NCBI RefSeq assembly: GCF_040545425.1
Contig: NZ_JBEPLW010000002.1
Strand: one strand, 5' to 3'
From: Bhargavaea ullalensis
Lineage (GTDB): Bacteria > Bacillota > Bacilli > Bacillales_A > Planococcaceae
Length of the DNA: 64,000 nucleotides
Shown: positions 48,191 through 57,938 of the stretch, in pieces
Numbering within the stretch: the stretch's first letter is position 1
How the letters are laid out: each line of letters opens with the position of its first letter
Program-made: the position numbers and the translations under genes
Notes under the pieces: generated by a model
What the model was told of the DNA's origin: nothing
The model's input: the letters and a program-made list of their open reading frames with translations, nothing else
Database searches by the model: none

Positions 48191-48376
48191 GTCCCCACTT
48201 CCAATCCGATATGTCACCTTCCATCATACAAGAAAGAAGCGATCCATTCCATCCGGCTGAATCAAAGCGGAACAGGCCGAACCGCCCGGGTCATTTTAAT
48301 TTCTGAAACTTCTCCTCTTTAAAGCGTGCAATTGATACAATGAACAAAACGACCACCATCCAAAGGGGGGATTGGG

Positions 48377-49648
48377 TTGAAACTCCGGCTGACAACAGAA
48401 GAGAAAAGCTGGGCCATGTACGACTGGGCCAACTCGGCTTATTCCATCATCATCACGACCGCCGTCTTTCCGCTGTTCTACAAGGCTGCGGCGACCGACG
48501 CGGGAATCAGCGGGTCCGATTCGACGGCTTATCTCGGGTACACCATTTCCATTTTCACGTTCATCCTCGCCATGCTCGGACCGATCCTCGGCACGATCGC
48601 CGATTATAAAGGAATGAAGAAAAAGTTCTTCACGTTCTTCTTCGTCCTCGGCGCAGGCTCGACGGCGTTGCTGGCTTTCGTGCCTGCGGACAACTGGCTG
48701 CTGCTGCTCATCGTCTATACGTTCGCCGCCCTCGGATCGACGGGCGCGAATGTGTTTTATGATTCGTTCCTGACCGATGTTTCCGAATCCGAACGGATGA
48801 ACCGCGTGTCCTCATTCGGCTACGGCATCGGCTACATCGGAAGCTGCATCCCGTTCATCCTTTCCATCGCCATCATTATGCTTGCCCAATTCGACAAGAT
48901 CCCGCTGTCGATGACCAACGCCAGCCGGACCGCATTCCTCATCACGGCCGTCTGGTGGATCGTCTTCTCGATTCCGATGTTCAAGCATGTGAAGCAGCGC
49001 TACTTCATCGATCCGGAGCCGCGCCCGGTCCTCAATTCATTCAGGCGGCTCGCGGGCACGTTCAGGGAAATCAGGAAATACCGGGGACTGTTCCTGTTCC
49101 TGCTTGCCTACTTCTTCTACATCGACGGCGTCGGGACGATCATCTCCATGTCGACCGCTTATGGAACGGACCTCGGCATCAGTTCGACGAGCCTGCTGCT
49201 GATCCTCTTCATGACGCAGGTGATCGCTGCGCCGTTCGCGTTCCTGTACGGCCGTCTCGCCGACCGGTTCGGGACAAAGCAGATCCTGTATGTCGGGATC
49301 GCCGTCTACACCGGCGTCTGCATCTACGCGTATTTCATGGACAGTGTCCTGGACTTCTGGATCCTCGCGATGCTCGTCGGAACTTCCCAAGGCGGAATCC
49401 AGGCGCTCAGCCGGTCTTACTTCGGACGTCTGGTCCCGAAAGAGAACTCCAACGAATTCTTCGGCTTCTATAACATTTTCGGAAAGTTCGCCTCGATCAT
49501 GGGTCCTCTCCTCCTCGGCGTGACGGCACAGCTGACGGGGAATACGAACTTCGGCGTGTTCAGCCTCGTGATCCTGTTCATCATCGGCGGGGTTATCCTC
49601 TACTTCGTCCCGGATCCCTCACGCTATGACCCGGTTCCGGAGCCTTAA
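48377..49648 (+). CDS. MFS transporter, UMF1/Atg22-like
   Basis: A 423-residue major facilitator with twelve hydrophobic segments. The opening EEKSWAMYDWANSAYSIIITT and the VFYDSFLTDVSESERMNRVSS region are typical of the UMF1 family related to yeast Atg22, a vacuolar amino acid exporter. The bacterial substrate is unknown. The start is a TTG at 48377 with AAAGGGGGG 6 bases upstream. It stands alone, divergent from the YfmR-type gene, with a terminator shared with the convergent serine hydrolase. Confidence 0.9.
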   Translation: MKLRLTTEEKSWAMYDWANSAYSIIITTAVFPLFYKAAATDAGISGSDSTAYLGYTISIFTFILAMLGPILGTIADYKGMKKKFFTFFFVLGAGSTALLAFVPADNWLLLLIVYTFAALGSTGANVFYDSFLTDVSESERMNRVSSFGYGIGYIGSCIPFILSIAIIMLAQFDKIPLSMTNASRTAFLITAVWWIVFSIPMFKHVKQRYFIDPEPRPVLNSFRRLAGTFREIRKYRGLFLFLLAYFFYIDGVGTIISMSTAYGTDLGISSTSLLLILFMTQVIAAPFAFLYGRLADRFGTKQILYVGIAVYTGVCIYAYFMDSVLDFWILAMLVGTSQGGIQALSRSYFGRLVPKENSNEFFGFYNIFGKFASIMGPLLLGVTAQLTGNTNFGVFSLVILFIIGGVILYFVPDPSRYDPVPEP

Positions 49649-49656
49649 CAGCATGG

Positions 49657-49697
49657 AAAAAGGAGCAACCCAGTTTGACGGGCTGCTCCTTTTTTAT
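49657..49697. terminator. Bidirectional terminator between the MFS and serine hydrolase genes
   Basis: AAAAAGGAGCA and TGCTCCTTTTT with additional pairing in the loop (CCC/GGG), between convergent genes. Confidence 0.88.
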
Positions 49698-49704
49698 CAT
49701 CCCG

Positions 49705-51003
49705 TCATTGCTTCCCCGCGTCCTTCCAGTAAATCCTCATCCCGCTGAACGCGGTTGTTTTCCCGTCTTCGCCGAACTCGAATTCAATCGTCTTGTTGGT
49801 TCGGATATTCACGAGCGTTTTCGGCCCGCTTGCCCTCAGACGGTCCGACACATTACCGACGATCATTTCAGGACCCGTACCGCCGATTCGAATTTCAAAG
49901 CCTTCGGGGTTTTCGTCATTCCGGTAAATGCCTTCGAATGCGGACAACTCTTTCCCGTCCATCTCGTGCTCCGGCTCGGTGAACGCTTCATCCGCCGGGT
50001 CCAGGCCGAGCCCGATGTTCAGCAGACCGTGGAGGACCGTGTCCGCGGAACAGTCGGACCGGTTCGTCAGCACGGCTGCGGCGATCTTTTCTTCCGGAAG
50101 GAATCCGATCGCCGAGGAGACACCCGGCTGGCTGCCTCCGTGATGAACAATCAGCCGGCCATGGAAGTCCGGCGAAACGGACAACCCGAAACCGTATCCC
50201 GAATGCCGGTTCACCGGGTGCGGGTCTTTCCACATCTCCTCCGCTTCCACCCGCACGCCGAGCACCTTCTCGCGGTATTCCCCGTCTATGTAAAGCTTCA
50301 AGTAGTTCATCAGGTCCCTCACCGTAGAACGGATGCCGCCGCCGACTGCGTAATTGCCGAGTGCGGGCCAGTCCACCGCCTTCATCCGCTCATTCTCCTC
50401 AACAAATTGAACCGCAACGTTTCCGGACGCCCCCTGCGCCGGCGGGTCAAATGATGTCCGTTTCATGCCGGCGGGCAGGAGGATCCGCTCCCGGATGAAC
50501 TCCCGGTAATCCATCCCGGAGGCACGGCCGATGATGGCGCCGAGCAGGAGAAACGAATCGTTGCTGTAGCTGAGCTTCTCCCCCGGGCGGCCGAGCGGCT
50601 CGATCTCCGTCCTGTTCAAATAGTCAAAGTGATCTTCGAACCGGTCCAGTTCTTCCTTCCGTGCGAGCGGCGGCACGCCGGCGGTATGCGACAAAAGATG
50701 CCGGATTTGCGCGAGGCCGATTCCCGGCACATCTTTCAGTTCCGGGAGGTGGCTGACGATCCGGTCCCCGGCGGAAAGCTTCCCTTCCGCCTGCAGGATC
50801 ATGATCGCCAGTGCGGTGAATGACTTGGTCACCGAAGCAGTGCCGAACACCGTGTCTGCCGTCACCGGCTGCCCTCCCGGCTCCAGACGGCCGCAGCCGT
50901 ATTCCGCTTGTTCCCCTTCCCGCAAAAGCGCGACCGCCATGCCGGGTATGTTTTGTGCCTGTTGTTCTTGATCAGCAAATGTTGCCATTGAACCTCTTTT
51001 CAT
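49705..51003 (-). CDS. Serine hydrolase of the beta-lactamase/PBP-like family
   Basis: A 432-residue protein with the class C beta-lactamase fold. The SxxK motif is SVTK near residue 57, the YxN motif is YSN in EKLSYSNDSFLLLG, and the third motif reads HHGGSQPG in place of KTG, as in esterase-like members. No signal peptide is visible, so it may act in the cytosol. A C-terminal beta domain follows from about residue 340. Family members include D-aminopeptidases and esterases; beta-lactam resistance should not be assumed. Start at 51003 follows GGGGAG; the ATG five codons later is an alternative. Confidence 0.85.
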   Translation of the reverse strand: MKRGSMATFADQEQQAQNIPGMAVALLREGEQAEYGCGRLEPGGQPVTADTVFGTASVTKSFTALAIMILQAEGKLSAGDRIVSHLPELKDVPGIGLAQIRHLLSHTAGVPPLARKEELDRFEDHFDYLNRTEIEPLGRPGEKLSYSNDSFLLLGAIIGRASGMDYREFIRERILLPAGMKRTSFDPPAQGASGNVAVQFVEENERMKAVDWPALGNYAVGGGIRSTVRDLMNYLKLYIDGEYREKVLGVRVEAEEMWKDPHPVNRHSGYGFGLSVSPDFHGRLIVHHGGSQPGVSSAIGFLPEEKIAAAVLTNRSDCSADTVLHGLLNIGLGLDPADEAFTEPEHEMDGKELSAFEGIYRNDENPEGFEIRIGGTGPEMIVGNVSDRLRASGPKTLVNIRTNKTIEFEFGEDGKTTAFSGMRIYWKDAGKQ

Positions 51004-51171
51004 CAGCTTCTCCCCCGTTCTACAACGTCTTTCGAGACAGCCGGCACGTTTTCCTTTATTTTCGCCGGATCAGCCGCTCCTGCATCGCAATCCTCGTCGA
51101 TGATTGCGGTTTTTAAGCAACCGGCAGGGGTACGATATAATGAAGTGACGATTTCAGACAGAGGAGAAGGG

Positions 51172-53469
51172 ATGCCAATGCGCAACGCGTTCAAGATTGC
51201 AAAAACGGATTTCCGGAACATCGGCACCAACTGGGTGGCGGCTGTTTTGATCGGCGGGCTGATTTTCCTGCCTTCGCTTTATGCATGGTTTAATATTTTT
51301 GCTTCATGGGATCCTTACGGCCGGACCGACCGGCTTCCGGTCGCCGTCGTCAATGAGGACCGGGGAGCCGACGTGAGGGATGAACATATTGATGTCGGCC
51401 GTCAGCTCGTTGATTCTTTAAAAGAGAATCACAGCATTGACTGGAAGTTTACAGGCCGGGACGATGCCATGGACCGCGTGGAGAAAGGCGAGTATTTCGC
51501 GGCCATCGTCGTGCCGGACGATTTTTCGGAAAAGCTCGCGACTGTTGTGACGGGAGAACCCCAAAAAGCCGAAATGGAATACTACGTAAATGAAAAGATC
51601 AACTCGATCGCTCCGAAGATTACGGAAAAAGGCGCCACGTCAGTGGTGGAAACATTGAGCAGCGAGTTCACCGCAACCGTGAACAACGTGATTTTCGACA
51701 TGTTCAACCAGATCGGCCTGGAGATCGAAAAAGACCTCCCGGATATCGAAAAGTTCGAGCAGTATGTGTTTACGGCCGAAAAAGAATTGCCCGGTATGCA
51801 TGATCTCCTTGAGTCTGCTAACAAAGATGCGGAAAATGCCGATGCCATGATCAGCAAGGCACAAGCCGCCATGCCGGAGGCGAATCGGCTCACGTCGGAA
51901 GGTCTCGGAACGATCAACCGGACACTCGGCTACCTGGACTCCGCCGAAAAGCAGCTCGCCGCCATCGCTCCCCAGATCGACAAAGACCTGGCGACGGCTT
52001 CCCGGGTGTCCAAGGAGATCAATGACATGCTGACAAAAATCCAAAATGCCGAATTGGATACAACTCAGCTGGATGATGCAAAAAAACGGATGGACGACCG
52101 GATGACTCGTGCCATCACTTCTGTCGGCAATATCCAGGATCAACTGAAGAATCTGAAAGAACTGGCCGCCGCGGCTCCGGATCCCGTTTCTCCCGGCAAT
52201 ACTCCTGTGCCGGATCTCCCGGTGAAGCCGGAGGACGGCGATGCGACAGCCCCGCCGATTGCGCCGGACGTCGATCTTCCGGATATCAAGCCGGATGTGA
52301 CTCTGCCCGAGCGGAGAAACCTGATTGATCAGGCCATCGAGTCGACCGGCAATCTTCAGGCGCTGCTCCAGGAAGCCCAGATGAATGCGCGTGCGGTCGA
52401 CGAAGCGGCCACCGGCTACGCAGAACAGGCAAAAGGATGGATCAGCGACACCCAGAAGATCACCCAAAACGTTTCTGTCAGCATCGACAGCTATTCGAAG
52501 GAATACCATGATACGATCAAGCCGACGGTCGACCGGGAAATCGCCGGCGCCAAAAAGACACTGGCCGAAGCGAAGAACATGCTGACCGAAATTCAAAACA
52601 CCCTTCCGGAGGCGGAGAAGGTTCTGAACAGCACGGCCGGTGATCTGGCCAAAGGGGAAACGGTGATCCAGGATGTGCTCAATCAGTATCCGTATGTGTA
52701 TTCGAAAGTGACGGAACTGGCGGACCGGATCCGTCAGTTGCAGGGCGAAACGGACATCAACGACATCGTCGACCTGCTGCTGAACAATCCGTCTACGGAA
52801 AAAGACTTCTTTGAGCAGCCGATCGTCCTTCATGAAAACAAAATGTTCCCGATCAAAAATTACGGAACCGGGATGACGCCGTTTTATACGGTCCTCTCCC
52901 TATGGGTCGGGTGCCTGCTGCTGATTTCCCTGCTGTCGACGGAAGTCCACCAGGAAGAACTCTTCCATCCGCGGACCGTCTATTTCGGACGCCTCCTCAC
53001 ATTTTCAGTGATCGGGCTGCTGCAGACCATCATCGTGACGACCGGCGACCTGCTCATCCTCGGCGTCAAAGCGGCCGAACCGCTCGGATTCATTTTATCC
53101 GCCCTGTTCATCTCCCTCGTCTTCATGTCGATTGTTTATACGCTCGTGTCGGTGTTCGGCGACGTCGGCAAGGCGATGGCCATCGTCTTGCTCGTCCTGC
53201 AGATAGCGGGGTCCGGCGGCACGTATCCCGTCGTCCTGCTGCCGGACTTTTTCCGGGCGCTCAGTCCGTTCCTGCCGTTCACATACGCAATCGACCTGAT
53301 GAGGGAAATGACCGGCGGTGCCGTGCAGTCCAATGTGGTGCGCGACGTGGCGGTCCTGCTCGGAGTGGCGATCGTCTTCATCCTCATCGGCACTTTCTTC
53401 AAGGCACGGCTGACGAACAGCATGAACAAGCTGCTGAAAAAGTCCCGGGAGACCGGGCTGTTCCATTGA
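51172..53469 (+). CDS. YhgE/Pip domain membrane protein
   Basis: The 765-residue protein has the YhgE/Pip layout: one N-terminal membrane helix (ready at WVAAVLIGGLIFLPSLYAWF), a conserved VAVVNEDRGA block, a long extracytoplasmic helical region (about residues 150-560) with a Pro/Asp-rich spacer near 345-400, and five or six C-terminal membrane helices of ABC-2 permease type. Homologues include the phage infection protein of Lactococcus and type VII secretion EsaA-like proteins. Substrate unknown. I start at the ATG at 51172 after GAGGAG; a second ATG two codons on is also possible. It is a lone gene ended by a terminator. Confidence 0.88.
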   Translation: MPMRNAFKIAKTDFRNIGTNWVAAVLIGGLIFLPSLYAWFNIFASWDPYGRTDRLPVAVVNEDRGADVRDEHIDVGRQLVDSLKENHSIDWKFTGRDDAMDRVEKGEYFAAIVVPDDFSEKLATVVTGEPQKAEMEYYVNEKINSIAPKITEKGATSVVETLSSEFTATVNNVIFDMFNQIGLEIEKDLPDIEKFEQYVFTAEKELPGMHDLLESANKDAENADAMISKAQAAMPEANRLTSEGLGTINRTLGYLDSAEKQLAAIAPQIDKDLATASRVSKEINDMLTKIQNAELDTTQLDDAKKRMDDRMTRAITSVGNIQDQLKNLKELAAAAPDPVSPGNTPVPDLPVKPEDGDATAPPIAPDVDLPDIKPDVTLPERRNLIDQAIESTGNLQALLQEAQMNARAVDEAATGYAEQAKGWISDTQKITQNVSVSIDSYSKEYHDTIKPTVDREIAGAKKTLAEAKNMLTEIQNTLPEAEKVLNSTAGDLAKGETVIQDVLNQYPYVYSKVTELADRIRQLQGETDINDIVDLLLNNPSTEKDFFEQPIVLHENKMFPIKNYGTGMTPFYTVLSLWVGCLLLISLLSTEVHQEELFHPRTVYFGRLLTFSVIGLLQTIIVTTGDLLILGVKAAEPLGFILSALFISLVFMSIVYTLVSVFGDVGKAMAIVLLVLQIAGSGGTYPVVLLPDFFRALSPFLPFTYAIDLMREMTGGAVQSNVVRDVAVLLGVAIVFILIGTFFKARLTNSMNKLLKKSRETGLFH

Positions 53470-53510
53470 GGAAGCAAGGCAATCCCATGGGATGTCGTTC
53501 GCCTTCCGAC

Positions 53511-53560
53511 AAAAAAAGAGACAGTACGGAGCTGATTCTTCTCCGTACTGTCTCTTTTCA
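53511..53560. terminator. Bidirectional terminator between the yhgE-like gene and sbcC
   Basis: AAAAGAGACAGTACGGAG and CTCCGTACTGTCTCTTTT are perfect 18-base arms with a 9-base loop. Confidence 0.93.
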
Positions 53561-53563
53561 TGT

Positions 53564-56500
53564 TCACTTCAAGATGAAGCGGGTGGAACTGTGCCCGGCT
53601 TTTGACTTGGACACTTCCAGCACCGCCGGCATGGCGGCCTTCAGCTCGCCCACATGGGAAATGACGCCGACCATCCTGCCGGTCTGCTGGAGTCCGATCA
53701 GGGCATCCACCGCTTTTTGGAGAGATTCCGGATCAAGGGAGCCGAAGCCTTCGTCGATGAACATCGTATCCACCCGGACATTGCCGCCGAATCCCTGGAT
53801 GACATCGGCCATGCCGAGCGCCAGCGAAAGCGACGCATTGAACTTCTCACCGCCGGACAGCGTCTTGACGTCGCGCGCCTGACCGGTGTATGCGTCGTAG
53901 ACGTCAATGCCGAGTCCGCTCTGTTTCCCCCTGGACTCCTGGCGGTCGCTTCTCATCAGTTCAAATTGGCCGTTCGACAGATCCTTCAGCCTTTCGTTCG
54001 CCGCAACAAGGATCCGTTCCAGGTACTCGATCTGCAAGTAGCGTTCAAAGGATAGCTTGTCGGCATTCTGCCCTCGGAGAAGATCGTAGAGTGCGGAGAC
54101 TTTTCCGCGTTTGCGCTCCAGGTCTTCCGCATCTCCCGCCGCTTCGCGCATGTCGGCGATGCCTCTGGAAACATTTTCAATCAAAGTCTTTGAGCGGATC
54201 AGCTGTTCTTGGGCCTCTTCGTGTTCAATGCGGCATTCCGCTTCCTCGGCCGAAAGCTTATCAAGATCCGGCCGCTCGGCCCCTTCAAGAGAAGTCTCCA
54301 ATTCCTGCAGGCGGACGCGGACGGCATGTACCGCCCGTTCGTATGAACCGATTGCTTGTTCCATCTCCATGATCCTGCTCTCGGGCAAGATGGCCGCACG
54401 GTATGCCTCCTCGCCGGTGAATTTCGACTGGCTGACCGCCTGCCTGAACGCTTCTTCGGCTTCCAGGGTGCGCTGCCTTTCTTTTTCGCGCTGTTCAGCC
54501 GAGAAAGAAAGATTCTGCTCGGCACGTTTTCTGCGGTCGGCTGCTTCTGCCGCAGCTTGTTCGGCGGCCGCCTTCATCCGGGCCTGCTTTTCCAACGCCT
54601 GTTTTAAGGACGCAAGCCGTTCATCGAGTGAGCCGGGATCCTGCAGTTCTGCAGGAATGGATGCTTCCATTGCCCGAATGGAACCTTCGTATTCGGCAGC
54701 ACGCATTGCAAGCTGCCGAAATCGGGAATCCAAATTCTCCAGACGATGCGCGGCCTCTTCCGTCTTCCGCTCAATGGTTTCCAAACGGCTTCTGATTTTA
54801 GTCCGCATATCTCTTTGTTTGACCGCTGCGGCGATTTCTTCTTTGCAGCGATTCACGGCGGAGCGCCTGTTTTCCGTCAGATGTCCGGCTTCGTTAGCAT
54901 TCATGCCCCTGTCCGTCAGCTGCCCGGAGAGGTCTTCCTGCTGTTCGAGGAGCATGCGGAAAGATCCGGTGGCTTCCACCGAAACTGCATGGGCTTTCCG
55001 CCACGCCGACTCTGTTTCCCGAAGCTGTCCTTCATCCGCCCCGCTCTCCTGATGATCTGCAAGAGCCGGATGCACCGCGCTTCCGCAGACCGGGCACGGC
55101 ATCCCGTCATGCAGATGGCCCGCCAGTTCGGACGCGAGCTGTTCACGGCGTTCGAGCCGGACCTGATCGAGACGGTCTTCCGCTTCTTTCGAAAGCCGGG
55201 AAGCGGCTTCAGACCTGGCGGCAGCCGTTTCCGCTTTTTCCGACGCCTCTTTAAAACGGACCAGCAGATCCAGATCGCGTTCAAGCGCATTCAGGCGGCC
55301 GTACAGATCCTCCACGCCCTCCAGTTCCTGCTCCAGCCCGCGCAGCGTTTCGCGCACCGATTCTCCTTCGTCCAGCAACTTCTTCCGTTCGTCTTTGGCG
55401 ACGGCCATCTCTTTTTTCAGCGTATCCTGTTCGGACCGGATGCCGGCCAATGCCTGTTTCTCATCATGGCAACGGCCGATCAGCGGCCGGATTTCATCCA
55501 GACGGTCCGCTTCCCGCTTCCATTTTTCCGCTTCGGCGTCACCTGACGACGCTTCTTCCAAAACAGCCAGCGCCTGCTGTTCCGCTTCCTTGGCGGTTCG
55601 CAGTTCCTGCCCGGACATTTCGCTCCGCTTTTCGGCGGTGTGCAGCTCGCGCCTGCAGTCTGACAGCTTCTCTTCAAGCGGCAGAATCCTGGCGGCGATT
55701 CCTGCGTCCGCCACCCGGGTCTTCAGCGAAGCGATCTCGGGAAGAAGATCCTCGAGCCTTCTCAGTTCTTCCGCTTTGACCGCCCTTTCTTCAAACCGGG
55801 ACTCTGTCTCCTTTGCCACGGACAGCCGGCCGCTGAGCAACTGCAGCCGGTCTTTCAATTTCATTGTCTGTCCGGCCAGCATTGAATGATCGTTGTTCAT
55901 CCGTTCCTGTTCCGAGAGCAGTTCGCCGATGATGACAGACGGGTTCGGATGCTCGGCCGACAGCTGTGCGCTCAGTTCCCCGGTGAGTCCGGGCAGCGTA
56001 TCCCGCAGATGCTTCGCCTGCCAGGAAATCCGGTTTGCGGCTTCCTGCCACTCTGATTGGACTCGGTCCCGTTTTTCTTTCAGCACGGCCTCCATGTCTT
56101 TGTACTTTTTTGTCCGGAAAATCTTCCGGAAGATTTTCTCTTTATTGTCCGTGTCGGAGGTGAGCAGTTTCCGGAATTCTCCCTGCGGCAGCATGACAAT
56201 CTGGCTGAACTGGTCGTGCGTGAAACCGATCAGCTCAGCGACTTTCGCATTCACTTCCGTCGTCATCTGGCGGTCGGTGACCGGTTCTTCTTTGCCTTCG
56301 GCGATCCGGAACAGCTCGATCCTGTCGCCGGTTGCGCCTTTGTTGCCGGCCTTTACGTGAGCCATCCGGCGCATGATCCTGTATTCACTTCCAGCCGCCT
56401 CAAACAGAAGCTCCACTTCAGTATGTACCGCGTCGTCCGCAAAATCCGAGCGAAGGCTTTTGTCGTCGCGCTCCTCCCCGCTCGCCTTTCCGTACAGCGC

Positions 56501-56650
56501 AAAACAGATCGCATCGAAAATGGTGGTTTTCCCCGATCCCGTCGAACCGGAAATGGCGAACAGCCCCCGCCCGCCGAGCTCCCGGAAATCGATCGTCTCA
56601 CAGTCTTTGTACGGACCGAATGCGGTCATTTTAAGTTGTATCGGCTTCAC
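53564..56650 (-). CDS. sbcC: Exonuclease subunit SbcC
   Basis: The 1028-residue SMC-like ATPase works with SbcD to cleave hairpins and blocked DNA ends. Walker A is SGSTGSGKTTIFDAI near residue 35, followed by the Q-loop region FSQIVMLPQGEF. Long coiled coils flank a zinc hook, CPVC, at about residue 520. The C-terminal half-domain has the signature LSGGEKFNASL and Walker B DTMFIDEGFGSLD. The GTG start overlaps the sbcD stop (GTGA). Length is normal for the Bacillus type, and the gene ends just before a strong terminator. Confidence 0.94.
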   Translation of the reverse strand: MKPIQLKMTAFGPYKDCETIDFRELGGRGLFAISGSTGSGKTTIFDAICFALYGKASGEERDDKSLRSDFADDAVHTEVELLFEAAGSEYRIMRRMAHVKAGNKGATGDRIELFRIAEGKEEPVTDRQMTTEVNAKVAELIGFTHDQFSQIVMLPQGEFRKLLTSDTDNKEKIFRKIFRTKKYKDMEAVLKEKRDRVQSEWQEAANRISWQAKHLRDTLPGLTGELSAQLSAEHPNPSVIIGELLSEQERMNNDHSMLAGQTMKLKDRLQLLSGRLSVAKETESRFEERAVKAEELRRLEDLLPEIASLKTRVADAGIAARILPLEEKLSDCRRELHTAEKRSEMSGQELRTAKEAEQQALAVLEEASSGDAEAEKWKREADRLDEIRPLIGRCHDEKQALAGIRSEQDTLKKEMAVAKDERKKLLDEGESVRETLRGLEQELEGVEDLYGRLNALERDLDLLVRFKEASEKAETAAARSEAASRLSKEAEDRLDQVRLERREQLASELAGHLHDGMPCPVCGSAVHPALADHQESGADEGQLRETESAWRKAHAVSVEATGSFRMLLEQQEDLSGQLTDRGMNANEAGHLTENRRSAVNRCKEEIAAAVKQRDMRTKIRSRLETIERKTEEAAHRLENLDSRFRQLAMRAAEYEGSIRAMEASIPAELQDPGSLDERLASLKQALEKQARMKAAAEQAAAEAADRRKRAEQNLSFSAEQREKERQRTLEAEEAFRQAVSQSKFTGEEAYRAAILPESRIMEMEQAIGSYERAVHAVRVRLQELETSLEGAERPDLDKLSAEEAECRIEHEEAQEQLIRSKTLIENVSRGIADMREAAGDAEDLERKRGKVSALYDLLRGQNADKLSFERYLQIEYLERILVAANERLKDLSNGQFELMRSDRQESRGKQSGLGIDVYDAYTGQARDVKTLSGGEKFNASLSLALGMADVIQGFGGNVRVDTMFIDEGFGSLDPESLQKAVDALIGLQQTGRMVGVISHVGELKAAMPAVLEVSKSKAGHSSTRFILK

Positions 56651-57819
56651 TTTCCGACCGTCTCCTTTCCGCTCTCCCGCTCCGTCTGAAGCAGGTCATC
56701 AAGCATCTCGCGGAACAGTTCCTCCGACTCTGCATCCGGCGTGCCACCTTCGACTTCTTCAAAGAAAGCGCGGAACATGGTCAGATCATCCATCTCCGTG
56801 AGGCTGCCTTTGGAGCGTACGGCACTTTCGCGGTGGATCGGCATGACGCGTTCGATGTGCAGGGCATTCGGGAAGACGGTGCGGATCCGTTCCATCGGAT
56901 AAAGCACGGGTGCACGGTCCAGGAGCCGCACGAACACATAGTCTTCGGAAGGGGGCATTTCCAGCAGTTGGGCCAGCGTCCCTTCCACTGTCCGCATGTC
57001 CCGTCGCGGCGTCAGAGTCCGGTGCTCCACCTTCACTTCTCCGTCGCCGTCCAGCTCAACCGAAAGGAAGCCCTTCTGGTGAGATTCTTCGGAAATCGAG
57101 TACTTCAGAGGAGAACCGGAATATCGGACGGTCCCGCTTCCCACCGAGTGGGCGCGATGAAGATGGCCGAGCGCGGTGTAATGAAATGGGGCGAACCTTC
57201 CGGCATCCACATATTCGGCGCCTCCGACAGACAGCGGCCGTTCGGAAGTGCTCGTGTTTTCTTCCGGTTCTGCCCCCGGGGTCACAAAAGCATGGCCGAC
57301 GAACACGTGGCGGGCCCGGCTGTCCATCGAATTGGAAATGTCTTCCACGATGCAGCCCATCGCGGCGTCATGGCCCGTGACGTCCTCTTTTTCATAGACG
57401 CCCCGGGCGATCGACGGGTCGGCAAACGGGATGCAGTGAAAGTGGACTTCTCCGTCTGCATCGGACAGGATGACCGGCTGACCGCCCCGCTCCAGCAGTC
57501 CTGTGATGAAATACCCTTTCTGCCTCATGAACCCGCTGCCGAAGTGGAGACGGTTCGGACTGTCGTGGTTTCCCGCCACCGCGATGACGGGGATGCCGAG
57601 CCCGAGGACGATTTCAGACAGCACGTCGTCCAACAGCCTGACTGCATCAGTCGGCGGAACAGCCCGGTCGTACAGATCGCCGGCGATCACAATGGCGTCC
57701 GGACGTTCTTGCCTGGCCGCCTCGACGAACTGCTCCAGCACGAAACGCTGGTCATCCGTCATATGGACGCCCTGGACAATTTTCCCGAGGTGCCAGTCGG
57801 CAGTATGAAAAAACTTCAT
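56647..57819 (-). CDS. sbcD: Exonuclease subunit SbcD
   Basis: The 390-residue Mre11-like nuclease subunit has the metallophosphoesterase motifs in order: FFHTADWHLGK, VIAGDLYDRAVP, VAGNHDSPNR, then VGHAFVTPG and ALGHLHRAHSV carrying metal-binding histidines. It is a manganese-dependent double-strand exonuclease and single-strand endonuclease when bound to SbcC. I start at the ATG at 57819 with GAGGAGGG upstream; six more open codons contain that element. It heads the sbcD-sbcC operon. Confidence 0.95.
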   Translation of the reverse strand: MKFFHTADWHLGKIVQGVHMTDDQRFVLEQFVEAARQERPDAIVIAGDLYDRAVPPTDAVRLLDDVLSEIVLGLGIPVIAVAGNHDSPNRLHFGSGFMRQKGYFITGLLERGGQPVILSDADGEVHFHCIPFADPSIARGVYEKEDVTGHDAAMGCIVEDISNSMDSRARHVFVGHAFVTPGAEPEENTSTSERPLSVGGAEYVDAGRFAPFHYTALGHLHRAHSVGSGTVRYSGSPLKYSISEESHQKGFLSVELDGDGEVKVEHRTLTPRRDMRTVEGTLAQLLEMPPSEDYVFVRLLDRAPVLYPMERIRTVFPNALHIERVMPIHRESAVRSKGSLTEMDDLTMFRAFFEEVEGGTPDAESEELFREMLDDLLQTERESGKETVGK

Positions 57820-57938
57820 GGATAACCCTCCTCGCAATCAATGAAAACAATTTCCTTTTTCACTATTATAAGCGACCCGGGTTGTGTACGGAAGACCGAT
57901 CCGCCAACATCCGCCCCCGGTTCGCCTGCCGTGATTTT

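Noticed and set aside
49705..51003. Antibiotic-resistance beta-lactamase
   Set aside because: No signal peptide, and the third motif is HHGG rather than KTG; esterase or peptidase roles are more likely.
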